The position numbers and the translations under genes were made by a program. The notes beneath the pieces are model-generated. The model made no database searches, was not told the origin of the DNA, and was given only the letters and a program-made list of their open reading frames with translations. From assembly GCA_001986395.2 (NCBI GenBank), contig MQVO02000004.1:1054001-1118000 (forward strand): DNA of 64,000 nucleotides. The letters run 5' to 3'. Positions 32,740-43,204 of this stretch are shown piece after piece (position 1 is the stretch's first letter; the number at the start of each line of letters is the position of its first letter). The stretch comes from Irpex lacteus (Eukaryota; Basidiomycota; Agaricomycetes; Polyporales; Irpicaceae).

Positions 32740-34753
32740 ATGTCTCTCTCTAAGGTATGTCTTCTCGTAGTCTCAGTAGCCCAACAAGATCTGATCAATA
32801 TCGCGTACGTTAGCACATCAACCCCGACAATCTCATAAAGCAGGCTTCGGTACGCCCTCATTCATTCTCGCATTCCTGGACAAAGACTGAGTATTTATCC
32901 CACAGGACAACAACAACAGCAACCACAACCATCGCCATCGGTTGCATAGCTCAGATAACCACCAGACCGTTAGCCCATACGGTGCCCGCTATGGCACTTC
33001 CCTCATCCCCAAGTTCAAGCTACCCGGCAAGGTATGTTACGCTGCCCCTCACATATTTGCTCAACTTCTCATAATGAACGAATAATGCAGGGAATCGACT
33101 CCAAGGCTGCCTACCAATTGATCCACGACGAACTTGAACTTGATGGCTCTCCCTCTCTCAATCTCGCGTCGTTCGTTCACACTTGGATGCCAGACGAAGC
33201 CAACAAACTTATGATGGAGAACATATCCAAAAACCTAATCGACCAAGATGAATACCCCATGACCCGTGCGTCTATCTCTTGATCGATTGACTTCTCAACT
33301 TCTCACTAATCGCGTAATGCCCTCGTCTCTTTTCCCTCGTTCTCAGAGGTTCTTCACACCCGCTGCGTCTCCATCCTCGCCGACCTCTGGCACGCTCCCA
33401 ACACTCACGATGCTATCGGTACTGCTACTACCGGCTCCTCTGAGGCCATCCAACTTGGTGGTCTCGCCATGAAGCGCATCTGGCAAGAGAAGCGCAAAGC
33501 CGCCGGCAAGTCTATCCACGAACCAGGCCCCAACATCGTCATGGGTGCCAACGCCCAAGTCGCCCTCGAGAAGTTCGCTCGCTACTTCGAAGTCGAATGC
33601 CGACTCGTGCCCATCTCGAAAGAGAGCCATTACCGCCTTGACCCCAAGAAGGCGATGGAGTACGTCGACGAGAACACCATCGGCGTGTATGTCATTCTTG
33701 GAAGCACGTACACGGGGCATTACGAGCCTGTGAAGGAGATGTCTGATCTTCTGGACGAGTATGAGGCCAAGACGGGCCACTCTGTCCCTATCCACGTGGA
33801 TGGAGCCTCTGGAGCGTTCATCGCGCCTTTCGCGACGCCCAAACACCTCTGGGACTTCAAGATCCCCCGTGTTGTGTCGATCAACACTTCAGGCCACAAA
33901 TTCGGATTGGCCTACGTCGGTGTCGGCTGGGTCGTCTGGCGTTCGAAGGAGCTCCTGCCCAAGGACCTCATCTTCGAATTACACTACCTCGGCTCGGTGG
34001 AATACTCGTTCTCGCTGAACTTCTCCAGACCTGCACACCCGATCATCGCGCAGTACTACAACTTCGTGCATCTCGGCTTCGAAGGGTACAGGGCCGTTGC
34101 ATTGGACGATCTGAAGAACGCAAGGCTCTTGAGTCGCGCGTTGGAGAACAGCGGATACTTTGAGGTCTTGAGCGATATTCACCGGCCTATAGACCAAGGC
34201 TTGGTGGGTAGCGCGAAGAACGCACTCGATCCTCAGAATGCCGAGGTACGAATAAACCTTTGGTGTCATTTTTGATCAAACCACAAGTACTAAATGCTTT
34301 TTATGATGCTTCTAGATCTACGAACCCGGCCTCCCCGTCGTCTCCTTCCGCTTCTCAGACAAGTATCGCACTAAGAACCCCGACGTCCAGCAAAAATGGG
34401 TCCAAACTCTCCTCCGTGCCAAAGGCTGGATCGTCCCCAACTACGAATTGGCCCCTGACCTCCAGAACATCGAGATCCTCCGTGTTGTCGTGCGAGAGAA
34501 CTTGACGGCGGTCATGGTCGATCGTCTGGTCGCTGACATCGTGAGTTCCAACGCCTACGTTTCATTGCATGGGACAAGTTGATGTTCACCGTAATCCGTG
34601 TAGATCGAAATTACGGAAGACTTGGCGAGCGCAGATACCCCCGCGCACGCTCTCACTTCGTTGCAGTCCCGCGGGACTAGCGAGCATCATAACGGGAAGT
34701 TGCCAGCTGGCAGCGGGAGCACGTACAGTGGCACGTACTCTAAGCAGTGCTAG
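32740..34753 (+). CDS. gad: Glutamate decarboxylase (PLP-dependent)
   Basis: Converts L-glutamate to GABA plus CO2 in the cytosol. The ATG at 32740 begins MSLSK, followed by very short exons ([11 protein letters not shown], a His/Asn-rich one). The family core follows: [99 protein letters not shown], and [20 protein letters not shown] with the PLP-contacting Asp. The PLP lysine is in [20 protein letters not shown]. The C-terminal region is [35 protein letters not shown] and [21 protein letters not shown] polar tail ends YSKQC. About 530 residues, typical of fungal GAD, and apparently intact. Confidence 0.96.
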
Positions 34754-36578
34754 GTTATCGGCCATCGAGTCATTGTTGGCTGGAAATGAGTGCTAAAGGA
34801 AGGAAAATAAAAAGGCTGTGTTGTACTTGTACTGGCAGTATCACTCTCGTCTTTGTATACTTTCGTTGTATCAAATGAAGCAAATTGTACCTCAGGTTCT
34901 GGAGCGAGGGTCTTCGCGACATCGTGTCATCGGAAACGCGTCGCAAAAAAATAGACCCTTGCTTCATTGTTGCTTCAAGTTGTGCGTGTTAGTCAGTGAG
35001 CTGAGTTGAGTCTTATAAATAGTAGGGCCGTCACGGTTGCGCGGAGATCTAGCCTTCGAGAACTGGTGGCCGTATCTGCGTGACAGGTGTCACGGAACTA
35101 GTTAGGAAAGTCTGCGGTTTGTGGCGTTTCGGCTTTTCAATGTTTTCATCATGATCGCCCTACCACTGCACTTCAACTTCTTGAAGTAATTGTTACCTTT
35201 TCAAGTTGCCAACACCATTTTACAACCGCTGTAGAGATAACCAACTAAATTAGCTCCTATCAATACGCCTACGTGACCCTTGGTTTCTGGTGAGTCTGAC
35301 TGCAGAACAAGCTGTTTCGGATTGCGATGACCGTCGGCCACTGGCTATTTCTTCTCCGCAACACTGGGATTGCGCCCCGAGGACGCCTTTGAAAGATACT
35401 GTCAACTCATTGACAATTCGACGACCTCGACTGGCTCCGTTTTGGCCACTGCATCCCCGCATACACATACAGTTGGCGGATCACGGATAGTTGATATCAG
35501 AGCTGGCCGAGATGTGGGCTCGAGCGAATAGAATAGGGCGTCGGCGACAGCTATCAGCCCGGACGTTGCAGGTTCGCTTGTCACCAGGTGTCTTTTTACA
35601 ACATGTGGCCAATCGCAGCTAACCCAACCTTGCCCTTGCTTGTTGCCTCGAGCCGCGTCTGGCCCGACGTTTAGAGACTCTGAGGTGGGTCATCACTGAT
35701 ATATGCTTGTGCATATCATGTGGGACCGAGCCAAGTTAAGTATAGGCCTCTCCTTCGCTGTTTGGTATCCGCCAGGCGAGTGCTGTCCATTTGGTACCTA
35801 GAGCGGGACTGAGGAGGGCATTGGTTGGATAGGTACGCAGCAGAAACGCATTCCGAGTCAGTGCAGGTCGTATGCACATAAAACCGGGGTAAACAATGTT
35901 TGTGATTCACTGTGCTTACATTTGGCCAGACTCTCCGAAATTTAAGCTACTATCATTATCAAAGTATCCTCGTGAGCGTCCAACGAGGTCGAAGATCCAG
36001 ACGTCTCCAGCTGCATTGCCCTGATCGTTCTGACTGTTTTCGCGACACCCGACGCGTGAGGATCAGCACACCACGCGGCCTCGGAGCTGGTAAACTTGTA
36101 CGGTAAATGGGATGTCAAGATCGCTCGCCTGCGGTGCTAGAGCTCAAGCACCAGTCCATTCAGGCCGATGTACGGTCACTTTGCTCATGGGGCCGCCATC
36201 ATAGAGGTGAGTACCGTCTTGTTCTCTGCTGCTTCCCTGCCTCTCATGACCGTCGGTATGAAATTGCTCAGGTGGTCCCCGTCCAATTCAAAGGTCTGGT
36301 AGTGGATAGGGGTGTTCTCGACACCTGCGTCCCTGCACTCCATGCTAGGGAGGCGTCGTACTCATGACCTGGGTCGTCCTCATCACATCCATGTCTGCCC
36401 GCAGCCTCCGCCGTCCAAGTTTCAACTGATACAAGTCCGGCTACGCCCGCACAACATACAAAGATAAGCCCTTCTGAGGGATACAGTATATAATGAGGGC
36501 TCGACGCAGCTTTTCTACAGCATTCGCCTCTTCATCCCCAAGTTGCGAAGCTTCACTCCCACTCCACACATCTTCAAC
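34754..36578. other. Gene-poor stretch
   Basis: About 1.8 kb with no frame I can link to a family. A TATATAATG sequence near 36488 lies about 90 bases before the next start codon and fits a TATA box. Confidence 0.5.
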
Positions 36579-37253
36579 ATGAAGTTCTTCTCTACCGTTG
36601 TTGCCGTCGCCGCTCTTGTGGGTCTCGCTGCCGCCGAGAGTCACACAGTCACGGTTCGTCGTCCATATCCTCTTGACGTACGCGTAACATAATATCTAAC
36701 ACCGACTTTCTCGTTTGTCACCAGCTCATCAACAACTGCGGTGCTGGAACTCCCGTCTTCCTTTACCAAGGACACGCAACCCCTCGTGGTTCTGGCACTA
36801 TCTCAGGCCAGCTCCTTGGCGGTATTGCCTGGCTCAGCAACTACAAGAGCGATAACTGCTTGAGCTCGGGTGTCAACTGTGGTGCAGTCGAATTCACTCT
36901 CAGGAACGACGCTCCGAACCAGAACGCCGCCGACTTCACTCTCGAGGCTGCGAGCGCGGAGGGTCACCACTTGTTGTATGTCGATCACCTGTCATTTTAA
37001 CCTCGAGTTTTGATCTGATCACCTTTTGACTCTAGCACATACCCCATGGCCTTCCAATATACCGGTGCATGCACCAAGAGCGCGAAGTGCGCCTCGGCCA
37101 GCAACTGCCCTGGTGCCTTCACCAACCCCACTAACGGAGCACCCGTTCAATGTCTTGCTTCGGATGTTGGGGTAAGTCTTTCACTTCGGTATATCGATTT
37201 GACCGGTAGACTCATATGCACCCGTCGTCTAGATTCGTATCACTTTCTGCTAA
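36579..37253 (+). CDS. Secreted eight-cysteine 'glycopeptide' protein, right copy
   Basis: Paralogue of 19368-20047 on the opposite strand. Signal peptide MKFFSTVVAVAALVGLAAAE, then SHTVT and an intron. Mature blocks: LINNCGAGTPVFLYQGHATP, GTISGQLLGGIAWL, NCLSSGVNCGAVEFTLRNDA followed by PNQNAADFTLEA, YTGACTKSAKCASASNCPGA and PTNGAPVQCLASDVG. A 60-base intron (GTAAGT donor near 37171) leads to the final exon IRITFC. The eight mature cysteines, intron positions and six-residue last exon are the same as in the left copy. Function unknown; expected outside the cell. It converges on the right acyltransferase copy, 170 bases away. A core-promoter TATA sits near 36488. Confidence 0.86.
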
Positions 37254-37423
37254 GCGTTATGAACCTTCTCTAATGTGGATCTTATGGGCACATGGTATAA
37301 TGGAAACCTTTGTAAACCTGGATTTTAATGTATTATAATCCTTGTATTGCACTGTCACTGAAATAAAACAACAAGTCCGAATCCCTGATTACGAAATTTT
37401 ATCCCTGATCCCATAACAAAATC

Positions 37424-38895
37424 CTAGGCTGTGAGTATTGTCGAAATAGCGTTATGAACGTCCTCGATGAAAGCCTCCGCCAACTGAGTATCGATGTTCT
37501 TCTCGCCCCAGTTGTAGATGGCACTGACAGCCCCCGATGGAGATCCAGCCATGTTGACTTTGATCGCCGAGCCGAGCACATTGTCGCTCTGCCCAAAGCC
37601 AATATCATTCACCTGCCATAACACATCATCACGCTGCTTCTCTCCTAAGTCACGAAGTTTCGGCATCGCACCGATATTCGACAGAACGAGCGTGTAATCT
37701 CTCTTCTTCCCAAGCTGCTCGGTAAAGTAGTCACTCGCACCTCCAAGTTTGTAGATAAACCCGATAGTCCCAATGACCTCCCGCGCTTTCTCCAGGTTAG
37801 CGTGTAGAGTCGTGGTGTATTTGGCTGCTGTCTGCCAGGGAAAGGTATCCCTCGTCGGCAGGTAGACGGGAATGTCGCGCATGATCTTTGGGTAGCTGTG
37901 ATATATTGTGACGTGGTCGCATATGTCCAGAGGAGATGTGCCAGTGAAACGACGGAGGGAAATGGGGACGACGGTGGAGAAGGTCTTGTATTTCTTCTCG
38001 TCTTCCAAAGCTGTAACATGGTGAGACAATACAAGCGTGGCGAGGGTGTGGACGAAGGCCGTGAGGGTGCATTTGTTCTCTCTGCAAAGAGCAATGAGGC
38101 TTCGTGCATCGTGTGGGTCGATCTTCCGTATGCGAGTTTCAATTTTGAGAGATAGTTCCTTAGGGATGGGATTTGCGGTCCAGGCTTTGCGGTGACTTCT
38201 GAAGGAGAGCGGGGCGGATGCATCGTATATCGTTCCGACAGTAGTCTTGAAAGAGACCGAGATATCAGTTCGATCTTCGAGTGGAGGCGCGATGGTGAGG
38301 TTGTGGGGTACGACAATCACAGTAGAATTGTCTGACTGCAGCGCCTCCGACTTAGTGTTAAGTGCCAAGAGGAAAGCCGCGTGGAACGAATGGGCACATC
38401 CTCCATCTGCAATACTATGGTGCCAGGCAAAGACAACCACATTATCGGCACGGACTGTGACGCGCCACAAGGGCTTAGTCGTGCTCCGGGAAAATGGCCT
38501 TTGTAGCTCGGCACTGACGACGGCTTCGACGGAAGTCGTTGCGTCGGTTGAGTAGTGCAGTACGTCATTGAGGTCGATTTGGGGGAGACGGACGAAGTAG
38601 GGCTCCTGGTCGTGGCTTCCCGCGAACTGCACAGAAAGGGCAGGATGAGCATGGACGACGTGTCTCAATGCGCGGACGGCGGTAGCATAGTCGAGTACTG
38701 CTGCAGACGTGGAGGAATACGTGGCGGGAGCGACCACACATGTGTCGAGTCCGAGCTCGCTGAGACTGATGTGGTACCTCTCCATTGTACCTAAGTATAT
38801 TTTTGTGAGTGGGCTGAGCCGTTCAACGTCGACTGCAGGTACATACCGGCATTGCGGACCCGTTCAAGAGAATCCGTTGAGTCTGAGATAGCCAT
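37424..38895 (-). CDS. AATase-like HxxxD acyltransferase, right copy
   Basis: Paralogue of 17658-19142. First exon MAISDSTDSLERVRNAG (ATG at 38895) is joined through a GTATGT intron to TMERYHISLSELGLDTCVVA. Catalytic motif FAWHHSIADGGCAHSFHAAF, and VNDIGFGQSDN as the second motif. Long runs are shared with the left copy, for example CVVAPATYSSTSAAVLD, LWRVTVRADNV and IALCRENKCTLTAF, while surface regions differ and the SKEDPASAKKQKK insert is shorter here (ALEDEKKYK). Both copies keep intact frames and catalytic residues, so both are probably functional enzymes that have diverged. Substrates unknown. Confidence 0.88.
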
Positions 38896-39715
38896 TGTTG
38901 CTCGAAGCGAACAAACTATTCAATCCTCCTATATTCGAGCCAAATAGGTGTTTCTGTCAGCCTCATAGAAGTATAGAGTTTTCTCGAAGTGAACCTACGA
39001 TTAAAAGAAAATCCAAGAGCGCAACTTCGAAGCCTCTACGCCGGTATGTCTGAGGTTCTTCCGCCGCCTCCATTATATACCACAACGCCGTAGCTGTAAC
39101 ACATCAAGCCTCATACGAATATCGGTCACCGTGCAGATGACAGGAATCATCTTAGCCCATAGTCCGAGTGGAAGTCCGACTCATGCTCTGGCGCTTGCGG
39201 TGACCAGAAACCGCTTCAGGGGCGTTTTGATCGTGGTGCGCATGCTACGAAAGTATAAACGCCCGCCTGTGATTGGTCCGTTCTAGCTTGGAAGTGGCCA
39301 CCTTTGTGGCGTCAAGCGCCTTGTGTCATTTCCGGCCGAGTACTTATAACCAGCCTCCGTCGGCTGGTAGGATGCGGTGAAGTCCAGGCGTGTGACGATA
39401 GGCTTTGTGTATAAGTATGAATTGAATAACGACTAAACTGCGGATACATATATAGCGATGATCCAGGAAGATAGATACAAATCCACATGAAAATCCAAAG
39501 ATGACAAGGACAACATAACAATGCTAACAACATAGGGTATGTGCAGTGCAGAGAGCCGTGGAATGCGCGAGACAACAACACAAAACTTTTGGAGAATAAA
39601 GAAATGATGAGACTGATATGATGCGTGGTATATGCAGCGTCCGGATTGCAGGGTGACAGATGCGTGAGAGGTGAAACGACAGGAGACGAGAGAAAAAGAA
39701 GAGATAGAAAACAGA
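38896..39715. other. Intergenic stretch
   Basis: About 820 bases holding the acyltransferase promoter and the 3' region of the NYN gene. No gene seen. Confidence 0.5.
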
Positions 39716-41706
39716 TCATGCAGCTTGCAAGTACGATGTTGGAGCCAAAGACGCCATTGTCGGCGTAGGTACCGTTCCCGGCGGTGGAGCAGGCTTGCCA
39801 TGATAGTTCGGGTGCAACGCCACCCACACATTTCCGTTGGAGGCCATCGTACCTCCCAGGTCACCAGTAATAATGAAACCACGGTCCCTGGCCACCTTGA
39901 TGAACTCGGACAGCTTCTGCACGCTGGCCTTTTGGTATAACTTCGGGTCCATTTGCTTGAGTTTCCCGCCGAGTTGCGAGGAGATCATCCGGGTGTTGCC
40001 TCTCAGTCTCTCTTCTTCCAGTGCGCTGACGAGTGGAGCAAAGTAGGGTGGGTAGATGTTGCGAGTTCGGTACATCTCGACTTGCGGGACCACTATGCCG
40101 TCTGGGACGAGTTCCCAGTGGAAGCCTGGAGGTATCTCTTGATCGGGTCCCGCTGTGCTGTCGGATTCTAAAGAAGCACTCGACGCATCTAGGAGCTGTT
40201 CTACATCTTGAGAAGGCTCTGAGGGTAATTGCATGGGCGGTCGGTCATACACCTGGGACAAGCCATCTTCAGCGGGCGTGAGGTAGGCACCAGATACAGG
40301 GGTGTTTCCCCGACTTGTCGAAGCTTGGGACGACAATTCTTCAATAGCTTGGACAGACTCTTCATCGTTCTCCTCAGTCTCTTCCTCATACGAGGCGAGG
40401 TCGTGAGGGGCGTCGACGTTGATGGCTGGCGTCAATGGCTAGAGATCAAACATGAGTCTGGCCCAAGTGAAAACGAAAACGACTGTTACACACCGAGAGC
40501 GATTCGGCATTCGATGATGAGCTGGGGGCAGGCATAATTGCCCTTCCTTGGCGCCAAGGTGATAGTAGCGGACGCTCGACAGCCTTCCCGACCGGAGGCC
40601 AAGAAAGTTCCTAAGAGTGGCGTACGTCAGTAGCTTGAACATAGCTACTGTGGCGTAAGTACTCACTGTCCTCCCTTGTCGCTGTGCTACATCGGAGTAG
40701 TTACCAATTTGAGCGGCCTGTAGCCTAGGTACGGATAGACTGTAGTTGGTCGCCACTTGGGGTACAACGGGCATAGACGTCGACCTGTTGTGCTGCTGTT
40801 GAGAGGCCGAGCTTGCGCGTGGCCGAGTCAGCGGTAACCGTACTGGTGTGACGGCTTGAGGAGTGTTTGGTTGAGATGCCGCCCTGCTATTGCCTGCAGC
40901 AGTGGCGTATGGCGGTCCCGTTCGACTAAAGTCGACGGATTGTGGTACACCATAGTGGCGGCCTGTGGGAGGTAAGCCTCTGGTATGTGCGGTGACAGGT
41001 GTCATCAGCACGCTACCTGACAATGGCGCAGAGCTTGGCTCAGGGAGTTCAACCGACAGAACATCCCGAGGCCACTCATACACCGCCGTAGCTTGAGCTT
41101 TGAGTCCGAGGTGGGAGCATTGGGACGGGGCGAGGAGGATGATATCATACTTGCGAAGACGAAGAGTTGAGACTGCGTAGAGGAAGTCGCCGTCGCCCGA
41201 GATGAGAAGTATGGTAGAAGGAGCGGTGTTGTCCGTGCCGAAAACCAACATGTCCACTGGAGGAATGAAGATATGAGCATCCCGTGATCCCAAGAATGGA
41301 ACAATGGAGAGCTGTGAAAACCGGAAATCCATTGTTCGCTGATTATGACTCACCCATCATCATTTTGTCGACGGTGTCCTTACGCCCGTTGTGTGGGCAG
41401 TCAATAATGGAGACGCCACATGCCTGAAGGTCGGACCGTACGTTGGTGGTCCTTAATGATGAGGCCTCTGGCATTGACGAGTACGCTCTGAAAGACTTGA
41501 CGCTCCCGTACTTGTGCGCTAGGCGACGTATACCGTTGGCGACTACGAACCCGTCAACTGTGGCGGGGACCTCGCAGTTCTCTGTAAAAGTATGGAGTTA
41601 GTCAAGACCCTATACCGCCACCTGCAATAATAGAAAGCAGGAAAGACAATCGACACTCACCATAATCCCAGAATACGGCGACTGTGCTATTGCTATCGTG
41701 CTCCAT
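39716..41706 (-). CDS. NYN-domain and OST-HTH protein (MARF1/limkain-like putative RNA regulator)
   Basis: The ATG at 41706 opens MEHDSNSTVAVFWDYENCEV, the classical start of an NYN (PIN-like) nuclease domain. SFRAYSSMPEASSLRTTNVR, CGVSIIDCPHNGRKDTVDKM, MLVFGTDN, ILLISGDGDFLYAVSTLRLR and YDIILLAP follow. The conserved acidic residues (D in FWDYEN, D in DTVDKM, D in SGDGDF) are present, so ribonuclease activity is plausible. A long disordered Ser/Thr/Pro-rich middle separates this from a C-terminal OST-HTH-like domain (MISSQLGGKLKQMDPKLYQK followed by ASVQKLSEFIKVARDRGFII). NYN plus OST-HTH is the plan of animal MARF1, which silences RNA. About 600 residues, at least five introns. Two ACGCGTCA sequences lie 137-190 bases upstream. 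Confidence 0.85.
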
Positions 41707-43204
41707 GGTGAGAGCGGTTGGTGAGTGAAGTGTGCGAGAACAAACGTGCCCAGTAAGACGTATTTATACGTACTAGCAGAACACCAGAGCGGCGGGAGCA
41801 CAGCACAGCATCCGAAACCGGGGCCTCGTGTAATGAGCGTCAACGCGTCAACGGGTGGCTGGCAATCAAGGAACAGCATCGGTGCGAACAACGCGTCACC
41901 GACGTGCACCGCTAATCCCGTACAATGCGCGTCGGATGACAACCTTCTATATGTCGCCTATGTACGTTACAACGGCGAAGAAGGTTGCTGCAGAGCCTGA
42001 AATAAAATGCAAGAGCATGTAACAGCGGTGTGTGTATACACGCATACCCAGTGCGAGTTGCCTGGACAGCGATGATGATCAAAATAATATATACCCTTCT
42101 TGGATAATTGGGTGAAAAACGGGTCATTTACTTACTGGGATCACAACGGGGCCTTCCTGACAGATTGAGCCCAGGTTGCCTGAAGCGAGCTTCAGTGGTG
42201 AAGTACTTAGCACAACGGCAAGCCCGCTGGCGGCTGTGAGTTACCACTCTAGAAAAAGTGGGCGGGTAAAGTTGCTCGTGGTAGGCAATGCCTTCACGGC
42301 GAGCGCGTTGCGCTCCTCCTTCTGTCCATTCTTCGTACGTTCGAAACGAAGGTTATGTTCACAAGAAGTTCCTGTAAGTTCCTGTGCATTGGAGGGGACC
42401 CTGAGCACTAGGATTGACTCCTACTGAGGCACTGCATAGACTGCCACTGGTTTCGACACTCCCCACACCCTGACCATGGACGTCATATCGTTCAGTCTAG
42501 ACAGAAAGCCTGTCAGCACTCGAATCGTCTTTGCCCTGTCACTCACTTTTGTTTGCCGGCGATGGACGTGGTTGAAGTCTTGAAGACAAGCTCGTCGACG
42601 TGCCCTCCGACTCGGACGTGCGCTACGCCCAACCCGGATCTAGGGTTAGCGTTTAGACTGTGATTACCGTGCCTCGACCACGAAAGCAGCTCAACGTAAG
42701 CTAGACTTGTCGGTCTCCGTGAGTACACCGCCAATCGAGTCACAGGTTTGGATGAGCTGGAAGAGGTAGCTGACGGTCAGCGCGTTGATCGCCTGTAAGT
42801 GAGCCATCATTCACATGGCCGCCAGGTGGCGTTTCCAGCTGCAGCCGCATCTGGTGCCCCGATGAAAGTCAGCTGGCCGACATGTGAGCGAACATATAGG
42901 ATATACATGTATACGCAGGTGGCTGATATGTAGTAATTACACGGCCAATATATGATGTGACACCAGGCCGGGCCATAAACGATGAAGAGAATATTCGCTT
43001 AGGCGCCTAAGGTCAGTGCATATTCATTCGTAGATTACCAGTGCGGTGCGCTTTCACGAACTGTAAGAATAAAATGTAGTGACGGGAGAGCATCTAAATA
43101 GACTATGTACAAAGCTTGGGAAGCACTGTGTTACATGAACCAAGTGGAAGAAATCCTGCACGTTGCAGACTGAACAGCCATGAGACGGATCTGAGCATAG
43201 CAGC
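41707..43204. other. Intergenic stretch with possible exon relics
   Basis: About 1.5 kb. Contains the NYN-gene promoter, with TATTTATA near 41760 and ACGCGT at 41843-41848 and 41891-41896. Minus-strand fragments near 42545-42800 look faintly exon-like (one reads LTVSYLFQLIQTCDSIGGVL, flanked by an AG and a GT), but I cannot link them into a gene or family. Confidence 0.4.

Larger units (their letters stand above)
36579..38895. repeat. Right arm of an inverted two-gene duplication
   Basis: Reverse-complement arrangement of 17658-20047. The arms enclose about 16.5 kb. Confidence 0.8.

Noticed and set aside
35572..35620. tRNA-like GGTTCG loop
   Set aside because: No acceptor stem or anticodon arm could be formed around it.
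42543..42800. Two exon-like minus-strand fragments (LTVSYLFQLIQTCDSIGGVL and HVDELVFKTSTTSIAGKQK)
   Set aside because: They look coding but could not be joined into a gene or linked to a family; possibly a relic.
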